DNA of 64,000 nucleotides from Procambarus clarkii (Eukaryota; Arthropoda; Malacostraca; Decapoda; Cambaridae). Both the position numbers and the translations under genes were made by a program. The stretch spans positions 21,930,472 to 21,994,471 of the forward strand of contig NC_091181.1 of assembly GCF_040958095.1 (NCBI RefSeq), read 5' to 3'. Under the pieces are notes generated by a model. That model was not told the origin of the DNA. It saw only the letters and a list, made by a program, of their open reading frames with translations, and did not search any database. This document shows positions 38,264-51,006 of this stretch, piece after piece. Each line of letters starts with the position of its first letter. Positions within the stretch are counted from its first letter, which is position 1.

Positions 38264-41200
38264 TTGCCCCTGCACAATGCCCATCAGGAAACCCAAATCC
38301 TTCCCCTCCCCTTACCCCAAGTAGCCCCTGCTTTCCCAGCCCCTGGTCTTCTCCCTGCCCCAAGCAGGCCTGAGCAAGACCAAAGCCCTCTATCCCCCAC
38401 TCCATCTCCCTCCAAACCCCTGTCAACTACACTGCAGGAGGGCGTGCTATTTCCCCAAGCAATCCCTGCTCTCTCACCCCGAGGACTTCTTCCTGCCCCA
38501 AGCAGGCCCGAGGAAGACCTAAGCCCTCCATCCCCCACTCCACCTCCCCCTGAACCCCTGGAAACTACCTCACAGGAGGAGGAGCCTACCCAAGTAGCAA
38601 TGACCATAGAACAACTTCCTACACTTGTGGGGAGTGAGGGTGAAATTGGATATAAGAAAGTGAGCTTCAAGGTAATGTACTCAAACATTGATGGGATTAC
38701 CAATAAAGCAAGTGAACTGGCAGAAAGGGTGCAAGAAGAAAACCCTGATGTAATAGGACTAACGGAAACAAAATTGTCAGGAGTCATAACAGATGCTGTG
38801 TTTCCAAAGGACTACTATATAGTAAGGAAAGAGAGGGAAGGGAGAGGAGGTGGAGGAGTGGCCCTGCTGATAAGGAAGGACTGGAGTTTTGATGAGATGA
38901 AAATTCCGGGCTGTGACGGATTCAGAGATTACATAACAGGAACTATAACAATGGGTGGACCTAAGATAATAGTGGCAGTCATTTACAACCCTCCCCTAAA
39001 TGACAGAAGACCTAGACAGGAGTTTGATAGGAACAACATGGCAACCATTAATATAATAGAGAGAGCAGCTTCAGTTGCCTGCAGGAATGGCTCAAGACTC
39101 TTAATTATGGGCGATTTCAACCATGGAAAGATAGACTGGGAGAATGGGGACCCACATGATGGTGCAGATACGTGGAGAGCTAAACTCTTGGAAGTGGCAA
39201 CAAGGAATTTTCTGAGCCAGCATGTCAAGGAACCCACAAGAGTGAGAGGCAATGATGAACCAGCTAGACTCGACTTGATATTCACCCTGAATGAGTCAGA
39301 AATAAGGGAAGTCAAAGTTGAAGCCCCCATAGGAATGAGTGACCACAGTGTACTGACCTTTGAGTACTTGGTGGAGGTAGGGATAACCTATCCAAGGATG
39401 GGAGTAGAGGGAAAAAGACTGAATTACCGAAGAGGAAAATATGACGAGATGAGGAGCTTCCTCAGGGGAATACCATGGGAAACAGAACTTAGAGACAAGA
39501 ATGTGCAGGACATGATGGATTTTGTCACCCAGAAGTGCCAGGAAGCTGCAGACAGGTTTATCCCCGTCCAAAAGGAGAAAAACGAAAAACAACAGAAAAA
39601 CCCATGGTTCAACCAGGAATGTAAGGTAGCGAAGCAACTGAGTAAAAGAACATGGAGAAACTACAGAAATAACAGAGCACCAGAGAGCAGGGAGAGATAC
39701 CAGAGGGCCAGAAATGAGTACCTCAGAGTGAGGAGGGAAGCAGAGAGACAGTATGAAAATGACATCGCGAGTAAAGCCAAGACCCAACCAAAGCTGCTCC
39801 ACAACCACATCAGGAGGAAAACAACAGTGAAGGAACAAGTAAATAAATAAATAAATATGTTTATTCAGGTAAGGTACATACATACAAGTGATGTTACATT
39901 AATGGATTGATACATAGAGCTAGTACATACAATGCCTAAAGCCACTATTACGCAATGCGTTTCGGGCAAAGTGATGAAGCTGCGAAAAGCGGAGAACAGA
40001 TACACAGAGAATGACAAGGTGGTGTGTGAAGAACTCAACAAGAGATTCCAGGAGGTCTTCACAATAGAACAAGCACAAGCCCCTGCACTAAATGAGGAGG
40101 CGGCAAATCAAGCAACCTTGGAGGAATTTGACCTCACCAGTGATGAGGTCAAAATGTGTCTGCTGGAGCTGGATGTGACAAAGGCTGTTGGGCCTGATAG
40201 AATCTCACCATGGATACTAAAGGAAGGTGCAGAAGCACTAAGTGTGCCACTCTCTATGGTGTATAACAGGTCACTGGAATCATGAGACTTACCAGAAAGT
40301 TGGAAGACAGCTAACGTGGTCCCAATATACAAAAAGGGTGACAGGCAAGAGGTACTGAATTACAGGCCAGTTTCCTTAACTTGTATACCATGCAAGGTGA
40401 TGGAGAAGATCGTGAGGAAAAGGTTCGTAGAGCATCTGGAGGGAAATAACTTTGTAACGCACCACCAACATGGGTTCAGGGATGGTAAATCGTGCCTCAC
40501 AGGTTTAATAGAATTTTATGACCAGGCAACAAAAATTAGGCAGGAAAGAGAAGGGTGGGCCGACTGCATTTTCCTGGATTGCCAAAAAGCCTTTGACACA
40601 GTACCCCATAAAAGGCTGTTAAAAAAGTTGGAGCAACAGGCAGGAGTAAAAGGGAAGGTGCTCCAGTGGATAAGGAAGTACTTAAGCAACAGGAAACAGC
40701 GAGTAACGGTGAGGGGGGAGACATCAGAGTGGCGAGATGTCACCAGCGGATTTCCACAGGGCTCAGTACTTGGACCCATCCAGTTTCTAATATATGTGAA
40801 CGATCTTCCGGAGGGTATAGACTCATTCTTCTCAATGTTTGCTGATGATGCAAAAATTATGAGAAGAATCAAGACGGATGAAGATAGACAGACTACAGGA
40901 TGACCTGGATAAACTGGAGGAATGGTCTAGAAAATGGCTGCTAAAGTTCAACTCGGGAAAGTGTAAGGTGATGAAATTAGGCGAAGGGAGCAGGAGGCTG
41001 AACACAAGGTATCATCTGGGAGGTGAAATCCTGCAAGAGTCAAATAGAAAGAAAGACCTGGGGGTTGATATCACACCGAACCTGTCCCCAGAGGCCCACA
41101 TCAAAAGAATATCATCAGCGGCATATGCTAGACTGGCCAACATAAGAACTGCCTTTAGAAACTTGTGTAAGGAATCTTTCAGAACCCTGTATACCACTTA

Positions 41201-41630
41201 TGTAAGACCAGTCTTGGAGTATGCAGCTCCAGCCTGGAGTCCATACCTAGTTAAACACAAGACAAAGTTAGAGAAGATCCAGCGGTATGCCACAAGGCTC
41301 GTCCCGGAACTGAGAGGATTGAGCTACGAGGAAAGGCTAAAGGAGCTGAACCTCACATCCCTGGAAAACAGAAGAGTAAGGGGAGACATGATAACCACCT
41401 ACAAAATTTTCAGGGGAATTGACAGGGTGGACAGAGACAAACTCTTCAGCACGGGTGGGACACGAACAAGGGGACACAGGTGGAAACTTAGTACCCAGAT
41501 GAGCCACAGAGACGTTAGAAAGAATTTTTTCAGTGTCAGAGTAGTTAATAAATGGAATGCACTAGGAAGTGATGTGGTGGAGGCTGACTCCATATACAGT
41601 TTCAAATGTAGATATGATAGAACCCAGTAG
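38264..41630 (+). pseudogene. LINE-C ORF2: endonuclease and RT, broken
   Basis: A Pro-rich start is followed by endonuclease (VMYSNIDGITNKASEL, DVIGLTETKLSG, VAVIYNPPLNDRR, LIMGDFNHGKIDW, MSDHSVLTF) and a basic linker. The frame is cut at 39,850 by a LINE-A tail insertion, then has a TGA at 40,283 and a frameshift near 40,890. RT: VSLTCIPCKVMEKIV, HGFRDGKSCLTGL, motif A DCIFLDCQKAFDTVPH, motif B TSGFPQGSVLGPI (usual Val replaced by Phe), motif C MFADDAKIMRRI, then VMKLGEGSRRL and LEYAAPAWSPYL. The catalytic Asp pair is kept. Not functional as it stands. Confidence 0.9.
39842..39968 (-). mobile_element. LINE-A tail-only insertion in LINE-C ORF2
   Basis: About 125 bp consisting only of the LINE-A terminal tail: (AAAT)n, GTTTATTCAGGTAAGGTACA and the GCGTTTCGGGC hairpin. 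LINE-C reads GAACAAGT before and AAAGTGATGAAG after, so AAGT is probably the target duplication. An extreme 5' truncation. Confidence 0.85.
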
Positions 41631-41719
41631 GCTCAGGAATCTGTTCACCAGTTGATTGACAGTTGAGAGGCGGAACCAAAGAGCCAAAGCTCAACCCCCG
41701 CAAGCACAATTAGGTGAGT

Positions 41720-43290
41720 ATATCAACACATATCTCTCAGGCAGCTATCCAAACTCTCTTCTTCTTTCACCAGTCAGCCCGACAGATGTTGTGTCCATCA
41801 TACACTCACTAAAACTCAAAGCTGGGAACATCAGTGAAATCCCATCCATTGTATACAAGAGCGCCTCCCATGCCCTTGTGCCACCTATAGCTCTGCTGTT
41901 CAACAGATCCCTTGAGTGTCATACCTTCCCTGATATCCTTAAAAACGCAAGAGTAACGCCAGTTCATAAAGGAGGTAATCCGTCAGACATAAACAACTAC
42001 AGACCAATATCGAACCTACCCATCCTATCAAAAATATTTGAAAAAATTATCTACAAACAGCTCTACTCCTATCTCGTAAAATTCGACATTCTTAGCCCCT
42101 GTCAGTTTGGTTTCCGCTCTCAAAAGAGTACCAACGATGCAATTATTAGTCTCCTTGATATAATTTACTCAGCCCTTGACAAAAATGAGTTTCCGATTGA
42201 ACTCTTCATTGACCTGAGAAAGGCCTTTGACACTGTTAATCACAATTGCCTCTTACGTAAACTCCATCATTATGGAACCTGAGGCCATGCCCTGGACTAT
42301 ATCCAATCCTATCTTAGTGGCAGATTCCAATGTGTAACCATCAATAATATAACCTCTCCCACTCTACCAATAACCGTTGGAGTGCCACAGGGCAGCATCT
42401 TGGGACCTCTCCTATTTCTTATATACATCAATGATCTACCTAATGTCTCTAACATTCTGAAACCTATTTTGTTTGCTGATGATACTACCCTCATCTACTC
42501 TAACCCCAACCCACATACACTAAATGATGATGTTAATAATGAACCAAAAAAAAAGTCCACTTATGGATGTCAACCAATAAACTAACACTTAACATAGAAA
42601 AGACCTACTACATCTTATTTGGAAGCAAATCATCAAATGCAATTCAGCTTCAGATAGATAATGTAAACATTACAAATAAAAATTATGGAAAGTTTCTTGG
42701 CCTATTCCTAGACAAGACTCAACTTCAGCACCCACATACAACACATAACTAAGAAAGTCTCTAAAACAGTTGGAATACTCTCCAAAATCAGATATTATGT
42801 ACCTAACTCTGCTCTCATCTCTCTATATTATGCACTAATCTATCCCTATCTCAACTATGGTATCTGTGCATGGGGTTCAACTACTGCAAACCACCTCAAG
42901 TCCATCATCACAAAGCAAAAATCTGCTATCAGAATAAAAACAAATTCTGCTTTCAGACAACACTCAGCCCCTTTGTTTAACTCCCTTAACATGCTAAACA
43001 TAATCTCACTCCACAATTTTTCTTGTGTCAATTACATTTACAAAACCCTGTTCTTAAACGCAAATCCTGCTCTGAAACTCTCCCTGGACAGATGTAATAG
43101 GACCCATTATCACCACACCAGAAATAAATATATCTTTGATATCCCCAGAGTCAAACTTAATCTGTATAAACACTCTATGCAAATAAAGGGATCCAGTTTA
43201 TGGAACTCACTCCCTAGTGAATTGAAAAGCTGTCCAACTTTTGCGTCATTCAAAAACAAAACTAAAAAGTACCTAATCTCATCTGCATAG
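41720..43290 (+). pseudogene. LINE-B copy 4 reverse transcriptase
   Basis: NNYRPISNLPILSK, QFGFRSQKSTNDA and motif A LFIDLRKAFDTVNH (open to a TGA at 42,280), then motif [14 protein letters not shown] and motif [12 protein letters not shown] (42,382-42,585), with frameshifts near 42,550 and 42,715. The C-terminal block CNRTHYHHTRNKY ends at 43,290. Inactive. Confidence 0.85.
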
Positions 43291-43717
43291 TTTTTTTACC
43301 TTGTTGCTTTAAAATTGCATTGTATCTATTGCTACCCAATCTCCTTATCTTTATGTACCCACTCCGAACATCTTTACCATTGTGATCATTGCTGTCTTCA
43401 TATCATTGATTGATATGTGCTATCAATGTGCTGTACGGTGTCTGTTAATCTTGTTTAAATTACCAATCAAGTTGTCAATGTAATCAACCAGAGCTTTAAT
43501 ACACCAGTGTGCTTTAATATACTTACTATTCTCTCTCATCTCATTTTTTTTCTTGCAATGTATCTGTTATCATCTTATCAATTCTGCTAGAATTTACCTA
43601 CTTATAATTATCTGTTAGATTAAGGACCTGCCCGAAACGCTGTGCGTACTAGTGGCTTTACAAGATTGTAAATACTATGCTATGTATTCTCTCTAACCCA
43701 ATATACCTTCTTGTATA

Positions 43718-43748
<31 letters not shown>

Positions 43749-43749
43749 A
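41720..43749 (+). mobile_element. LINE-B copy 4, part 3
   Basis: RT and 3' end of the LINE-B opened at 34,850 and 35,731. Starts INTYLSGSYPNSLLLSPVS, directly after IPQTQTH of part 2. Has the 3' UTR, the tail CCCGAAACGCTGTGCGTAC and (AAAT)n, then ACATT. Confidence 0.9.
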
Positions 43750-43803
43750 ACATTAGCCGTTTTCCATATTTCTGGTAGGTCTCCTGTCTCCAGTGACCTA
43801 CTA
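43750..43803 (-). mobile_element. LINE-C copy 0, upstream piece
   Basis: ACATTAGCCGTTTTCCATAT through CAGTGACCTACTATA matches LINE-C at 52,325-52,376 and continues copy 0 from 34,194. It is cut at its 5' side by the LINE-B poly-T at 43,804. Confidence 0.85.
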
Positions 43804-46800
43804 TATTTATTTATTTTTTTATTTATTTATGCATATACAAGAATGTACATAAGGAATGTGAGGATACAAATATGGTAATTACAGTCTTGTAAAGCCACTA
43901 GCACGCGCAGCGTTTCGAGCAGGTCCTTAATCTAAGAAAATTTTAAGGAGGTAAATACTTGCAAAATTTATAGACAAAAAAATGATAACAGATTACATGG
44001 AATGAAAAAAAAAGAAGATGAGAGAAAATTATATGTACAGTATATTAAAGCACATAGGTAGCTATGATTGATTGCAATGACAGCTTAAAATGGTAGTTGA
44101 CAACAAATTGGTAGGCACAATACAGCAGAAACAATATAAGATTGATTGCAATGACAGCTTGAATGGTAGTTGACAAATATTGGTAGTCACAATACAGCAT
44201 ATGGCTAGCACATAAAAGAAGACAGCAATGAACACAATGATAAGGTTGTTTGATATTACATAAAAATTAGGAGATTGGGTAACACTAGGTACAGAGCAAA
44301 TTTAAAGCTCAGTGTAGGAAACTAAATAGATGAAGTTAGGTACTTTTTGGTTTTGCTTTTAAATAAGGCAAAAGTTTTACAGTTTTTCAATTCACTAGGG
44401 AGTGAGTTCCATAGACTAGGTCCCTTAATTTGCATAGAGTGTTTACACAGATTAAGTTTGACCCTGGGGATATCAAAGAGATATTTATTTCTGGTGTGGT
44501 GATAATGGGTCCTATTACATCTGTCCAGGGAGAGTTTCAGAGCATGGTTTGCATTTAAGAACAGGGTTTTGTAAATGTAGTTGACACAAGAGAATGTGTG
44601 GAGGGAGTTAATATTTAGCAAGTTTAGGGATTTAAACAAGGGAGCTGAGTGTTGTCTGAAAGCAGAGTTAGTTATTATTCTGATAGCAGATTTTTGCTGT
44701 GTGATGATGGGCTTAAGGTGGTTTGCAGTGGTAGACCCCCATGCACAGATACCATAATTAAGATAGGGGTAGATTAGTGCATAATATAGTGAGAGGAGAG
44801 CAGAGTTAGGAACATAATATCTGATTTTGGAGAGTATACCAACTGTCTTAGAGACTTTCTTAGTTATGTGTTGAATGTGGGTGCTGAAGTTGAGTCTCTT
44901 GTCTAGGAATAGGCCAAGAAACTTGCCATCATTTTTATTACTGATGTTAATGTTGTCTATCTGTAGCTGAATTGCATTTGATGATTTGCTTCCAAATAAG
45001 ATGTAGTAAGTCTTTTCGATGTTTAATGTTAGTTTGTTCGTTGACATCCATAAGTGGACTTTTTTTAATTCATTATTCACAACATTATTTAGTGTATGTG
45101 GGTTGAGGTTTGAGTAGATAAGGGTAGTATCGTCAGCAAACAATATAGGTTTGAGAATATTAGAGACATTAGGCAGATCGTTTATATATATAAGAAATAG
45201 AAGAGGTGCTAAGATGCTGCCCTGTGGCACTCCAACGGTAATTGGTAGAGTGGAAGAAGTTGTAGCATTGATGGTTACATATTGGTGTCTGTCACTAAGA
45301 TAGGATCGGATGTAGTCAAGGGCAAGGCCTCGGATTCCATAATGCTGGAGTTTAAGTAAGAGGTAGTTGTGATTAACAGTATCAAAGGCTTTTCTTAGGT
45401 CAATGAAGAGTCCAATCGGAAACTCATTTTTGTCAAGGGCTGAGTAGATAATGTCAAGGAGACTAATGATTGCATCGTTGGTGCTCTTTTGGGACCGGAA
45501 GCCAAACTGGCAGGGGCTGAGTATGTCGAATTTTACGAGGTAGGAATAGAGCTGTTTGTAAATAATTTTTTCAAATATTTTTGATAGAATGGGTAGATTT
45601 GATATTGGTCTATAATTGTTTATGTCCGCCGGATTGCCTCCTTTATGGACTGGCGTTACTCTTGCTTTTTTGAGGATATCAGGGAAGGTGTGATACTCTA
45701 TAGATTTGTTGAACAGTAGTGCTATGGGTGGGGCAAGGGCATGGGAGGCTCTCTTGTACACAATGGACGGAATTTCACAGGTGTTCCCTGCCTTGGTTTT
45801 TAGAGAATGTATGATGGACACAACATCTGCCGGGCTGATTGGTGAAAGGAGAAGAGAGTTTGGATAGCTGCCTGAGAGATATGTGTTAATATGTGTCTGA
45901 GTCTGTGGGATTTTACTGGCAAGATTAGCACCAACCGATGAAAAGAAACTATTAAATTCATTTGCCATTTCTAAGTCAGTTGACGGAATACCCCCATCCT
46001 TGTAGAGTTTTATTTGGTTATGTGAGTGTTGTTTAGTTCCTAGGATACTAGAGATAGTTTTCCAAATGCTTTTCATGTTGCCTTTTGCTTCATTGAATCT
46101 ATTCACATAATATGCAAGTTTTGCCTTTCTTATGATACTGGTAAGCATTGATGAGTACCTTTTAGCTACTTCCTTTGAAACTAGGCCAATCCTAACTTTC
46201 TTTTCATATTCATGTTTCTTGTTGATTGAGTTGAGAATGCCACTTGTGAGCCATGGATTGTTTAATCTTTTGTCAGTTACTTGCTTGGTAAGAAGGGGAC
46301 AATGAATGTTGTAGAGGCTTAGAGTTTTGGAGATGAAGAGGTTAGCTAATGAATTTATATCATGGGTATTATTGAATTCAGAATCCCAGTTAATATTGTA
46401 AAGTGCCTCTGTAAGATTGTCTAAAGCTGATTCACTGTGTAGCCTAAATGAAAGTTTCTTGCTTTTTGGTGGTGTTATGTCCATGTTCGCTATGAGAAAG
46501 GTAGGATAGTGGTCAGTTGTTCTGTCGTAGATTATACCAGATACAAGGGGAGCTGTTATGTTTGTCCATATGTGGTCCAAGGTAGTGGCTGATGTTTGAG
46601 TGACTCGGGTAGGTTTGGTGATTGTGGGGATTAGCATACAGGAGTTCATGCTGTTAAGGAAATAGTCAACTTGAGATCAATTTTGTTGACCCAGGTCAAT
46701 ATTAAAATCTCCTCCCAGAATGAAGTGGTTTTTGTTGAGATTGTTGTTTATAATAAGATTCCTTAGGTTGTCTGAGAAAGAAGCTATGTTAGTATTGGGA

Positions 46801-47385
46801 AATCTATAGATGGCTCCAATAGTCAAAGAAGATTTAAGGGATTTAATTGTAAACTGAGCAAAAGTATATTGACAGTAGTCATCTCTGTCACTAATAACAC
46901 TGTTGCAGATAAATGTATCTCGGTAATATATAGCTGTGCCACCACCTTTTTTATTAGGCCTACAGTTATGAATGGCTTTATAACCAGCTAAGTTGTAGAG
47001 TTGGGTATAGTCTTTATTTAGCCAAGTTTCTGTTAAAATAATGAACGATAGGTTAGTACCTATTGTTGTGAGTAATGCATTTAAATCGTCAAAATGTTTA
47101 CCAAGTGATCTAACATTTTGGTTATAAACTGATAGACAGGTGCTATTTTGAAGTTTGTTTTTAGCCTGGTGTGCTGTGAAATACTTGCAATAATGATGAT
47201 CAATGTGCTGGTTGGTGTAGATATGAGACAGAAGATTTTGATCAGGATCAATATCAGTGTGCATAGGATGCAGAGGGATCACGATACAAGATACACGATA
47301 AAGCAGAATAAAACGGATAAAGATAAATATAAACATACAGATAAAACGATATAAGTAATATATTACTCCCTTACCATTGGAGCCA
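43804..47385 (-). mobile_element. LINE-B copy 5, near full length
   Basis: T-rich 3' end, hairpin tail near 43,905, 3' UTR with a ~75-bp tandem duplication (44,063-44,172), and an ORF2 with a single stop. Its 5' end meets the 5' end of LINE-A copy 3 at about 47,385. No ORF1 is present. Confidence 0.85.
44322..47264 (-). pseudogene. LINE-B ORF2: endonuclease and RT, 980 codons with one stop
   Basis: The chosen start is MHTDIDPDQNLL at 47,264, parallel to MQSSIDPELNLL of LINE-A; the open frame runs on upstream to 47,429 but that part is UTR. From this ATG the length equals LINE-A ORF2 (2,943 nt). Endonuclease: NQNVRSLGKHFDD, FIILTETWLNKD, YRFPNTN and LGGDFNIDLGQQ, then an in-frame TGA at about 46,662, then LDHIWTNI and TTDHYPTFL. 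RT: NNYRPISNLPILSK, motif A GLFIDLRKAFDTVNH, motif [14 protein letters not shown] and motif [12 protein letters not shown]. All catalytic residues are kept, and only the TGA breaks it. Confidence 0.92.
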
Positions 47386-50300
47386 TACTCCCTTACTCCA
47401 TTGTACCCCTGGCTTTGCCTATGTCTCAATAATGCAAATTATTACTTACAGTGTACCTGAGAGTACCTGTAAGCCCCTTGTAAGCTACCTCATTTTTTCT
47501 TTTTTTGTTCATTTTGTGTTTGTTTTGTATAGTCTTATTTATATATTTTCCCCCTTTTATATCATAATTCTATTTTGTAATTTGCCATTCTTGCCTTGTT
47601 TTCCTGCAACCAGCCTTTTTATGCAGACAAGTATAGACCCAGAACTAAACCTCTTATCCACTATCTATGACAATCATCACTTTAATGATCTAAATTGCAG
47701 ATATTTTACAGCACATGATGTAAACAATGTATTAACACATAATCACAATATCTCTGTAATCAACTTGAACGTTAGATCCCTAGGTAAACACTTCGATGAT
47801 GTTAGTGCCTTGATTGAAACTATTGACAACAAATTATCTTTTATTATACTTACTGAAACGTGGTTGAAAGAGGATACTGCTCAACTCTTTAACATACCTA
47901 ACTACTCGGCAATTCACAACTGTCGTCAACTTCAGAGAGGTGGTGGCACTACTCTTTACTACCACCAAGAATTAACATGCTTAAAAGTAATTAGAACTAG
48001 AGACTGCTGTGGGGAGTATATCTTCGCCAGTTTCAGAGTCAAGGGTGCCGAGTCTGTCCTGTCTGTGGGTGCAGTCTATAGAATTCCTAACACTGATGTG
48101 TCCGAATTCAACTCAAACCTTAGAAATCTAATACTCGATAACAGACTGAACAAAAACCATCTAATTATCGCAGGGGACTTTAATGTTGACCTCTGCGAGC
48201 CTGAACACCCTACTGCTGTTAGCTTCCTCAACTGTATTGATTCCTGCTTCCTCATACCGTTAATCACTAGACCTACTAGAATCACTGATAGTACTGCCAC
48301 GATTCTAGATCACATCTGGACCAACATAACCTCTCCGCTTACTTCAGGTATAATCCCCGATAGCACTACAGACCATTACCCCACATTTCTCTTAACAAAC
48401 ATTAACAAACCACCTCTAGAGTCAAGGGAGTTAAGCTTTAGCCTGCACAATGAAACTGCTATAGACAATTTTATAACTGCTCCTGATAATGTCAACAGGG
48501 AGTCCGAGTTAGGTAACATAGGGGACATCAACCTAGCAGTGCAATCTTTTCTTCAAAAAACTCTTAGCCCTTATAACACCCACTGTCCTATGCTTACAGA
48601 ACAAGTCACAACCAAAAGGCTTAACAATCCTTGACTTACAAAAGGAATACTTAAATCCATTAATAAAAAACATGACCTTGAGAAGAAGTATAGGTTAGGA
48701 ACCGTCTCCAAAGAATTGTCAAAGAATTACTCGTTATTGCTATCTAAGATAGTTAGATGAGCCAAAACTAAATACTATGAAGATAAAGTTACCAAAATAA
48801 AGAGCAACATTAAAAAAACTTGGAGCACAATTTCACAAATATTGGGATCAAAGAAGATTTTAAATAACAAACCAACACTCCTGTCCAATAACGATGGCCA
48901 GCTTTCAGCCTCTGATTCTGCTATTGAGTTCAATAGGTTCTTCTCCTCCATTGGGTCATCCCTTGCAAATGATATTCCATCTTCCAGTACTGATGTTCAG
49001 GACTATCTTACAGGTAACTATCCACAGTCTCTGTACCTAAAGCCTACTCATTCTACTGACGTCAATGAGATAATCCTTTCCCTTAAAACCAAGTCTAGTG
49101 CCCTTGAGGAGATACTAACTTTAATTTACAGAAAAGCCTCCAGATCTTTAGCCCCTGCTATTGCATTGCTCTTCAACAAGTAACTCGAACTCCAAACCTT
49201 TCCAGATATTCTAAAAAAAAAAGCGAGAGTAACCCCTGTCCACAAGTGTGGTGATCTCACAGATGTTAACAACTACAGACCTATATCAATCCTGCCTAAC
49301 CTGTCAAAAATATTTGAAAAACTAATCTACAAGCAGCTTTACTCCTATCTAGCCAAACACAATATACTTAGCTCTTGCCAATATGGCTTCAGACCCAAAA
49401 AAGCACTAACGATGCACTTATTAGTATGTTTAACTTGATTCATGCAGCTCTTGATAAAAATGAGTTCCCTGTTGGGTTATTTGTGGACCTGCGTAAGGCT
49501 TTTGACACTGTCAGCCACCAAAACCTTCTTCTTAAATTACATCATTATGGAGTCAGAGGTCACTCCCTGCAATACCTCAAATCTTACCTTACTGACAGGC
49601 TCCAGTATGTTTCTGTGAAAAATTCAATTTCTTCCACCCTACCCATCAACATTGGTGTTCCTCAGGGTAGCATACTTGGCCCTCTCCTCTTTCTCATCTA
49701 CATTAATGACCTTCCAAATGCCTCCCAACACCTCAAGTCAATTCTATTTGCTGACGACACAACCTTCATTTACTCCAGTCCTTACCCCCTTGCTCTAAAT
49801 GCCACAGTAAATACTGAACTCAATAAAGTCCATCTTTGGCTAACTGCCAACAAACTCACCCTTAACATTGACAAAACTTTCTATATTCTGTTTGGCAATA
49901 AACCCTCTAATCAAATAAATCTAAAAATAAACAATACCCAAATTTGTAACAAATTAGATGGCAAATTCCTTGGCGTTCTCATTGACCCAAAGCTGAATTT
50001 CCAGGGACACATTCCAAATATATAAAAAAAAAGTTTCAAAAACTGTTGGCATTCTTTCTAAGATCAGATATTATGTACCCCTCCCTGCCCTGGTATCTCT
50101 CTATTACTCCCTCATCTATCCATATCTCAACTATGGTATTTGTGCTTGAGGTTCTACTACCCAAAATCATTTACGTCCTCTAATTACTCAACACAAAGCT
50201 GCTATTAGGACAATATCCAACTCTGGCCCCAGACATCACTCGGTACCCCTACTCAAATCTCTGAATATGTTAGATATTAAGTCATTGCACATTCTCTAAT

Positions 50301-50760
50301 GTTTATTATACATATATAAAACGCTGAACTGTATTGCCAATCCTGACCTCAAAAGCTTCATTGAAGGTAGTAACAGAACCCATGAGCACCACACCAGAAA
50401 TAAATACAGGTTTGATATTCCAAGAGTACGACTTAATCAAACTAGAAATGCTCTACAAATCAAGGTACCCAGAATGTGGAATGACCTTCCCAACCTTACC
50501 CCTCTATTGTCAACCCATGTCTGTTTTGTTTTTTTAAACAATGCTGTTTGTCGACCTAATTGTATTTGTGCTGTTTTTTCAGCCATGTTCCCCCCTTTTT
50601 TTATCTCTTTTTATCCTTTATTTAGTTTTTCATGCCCGAAACGCTTTGCGTAATAGTGGCTTTAGGCATTGTATGTACTAGCTCTATCTATAAATCCATC
50701 AATCTTTGTAAAATCTCTTGTATGTATTTACCTTACCTAAATAAACATTTTATTTTTATT
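47386..50760 (+). mobile_element. LINE-A copy 3, head-to-head with LINE-B copy 5
   Basis: 5' UTR (ACTCCCTTACTCCATTGTAC, as in copy 1), ORF2 from 47,621, 3' UTR, and the tail CCCGAAACGCTTTGCGTAATA near 50,636 followed by AATAAACATTTTATTTTTA. No ORF1 is present. Confidence 0.88.
47621..50510 (+). pseudogene. LINE-A copy 3 ORF2, broken
   Basis: ATG at 47,621 (MQTSIDPELNLL). The endonuclease is open to a TGA at 48,632 (NNP-stop-LTKG): SVINLNVRSLGKHF, ILTETWLKEDTAQ, IIAGDFNVDLCE and TTDHYPTF. Linker and pre-RT at 48,842-49,183. Frameshifts at an A run near 49,215 and at 49,400. RT motif [28 protein letters not shown] and C LFADDTTFIYS at 49,480-49,770. C-terminus decayed. Confidence 0.88.
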
Positions 50761-50799
50761 TTAAATTATAAAGAATGGCAAGTGGTCACTAAAGACGGA

Positions 50800-50865
50800 G
50801 TGACATACTCAGCAATTTGTGCTTGCAGGGGGTTGATCTTTGGCTCTTTGGTCAGATGTGTGTGT

Positions 50866-50915
<50 letters not shown>
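50800..50915 (-). repeat. LINE-C/SINE-2 type tail scrap and (TG)n
   Basis: TTGTGCTTGCAGGGGGTTGA and TTTGGCTCTTTGGTC (50,817-50,854) are a lone tail fragment. (TG)n at 50,858-50,915 then leads into LINE-C copy 2. Confidence 0.75.
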
Positions 50916-50920
<5 letters not shown>

Positions 50921-51006
50921 CACCTAGTTGTGCTTGCGGGGGTTGAGCTCTGGCTCTTTGGTCCCGCCTCTCAACCGTCAATCAACAGGTGTACAGGTTC
51001 CTGAGC

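Larger units (their letters stand above)
35732..41719 (+). mobile_element. LINE-C copy 1, near full length, inside LINE-B
   Basis: A ~6-kb insertion splitting LINE-B between ACACAT and ATCAACACA, which are adjacent in the LINE-B at 45,880-45,910. Contents: putative 5' UTR (35,732-37,409, C-rich and invaded by (CA)n and two SINE-2), ORF1 (37,410-38,231), ORF2 (about 38,264-41,630) and the 3' tail ending AATTAGGTGAGTAT. The 5' UTR shows loose likeness to that of LINE-C copy 2 (55,060-55,700). Confidence 0.75.
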
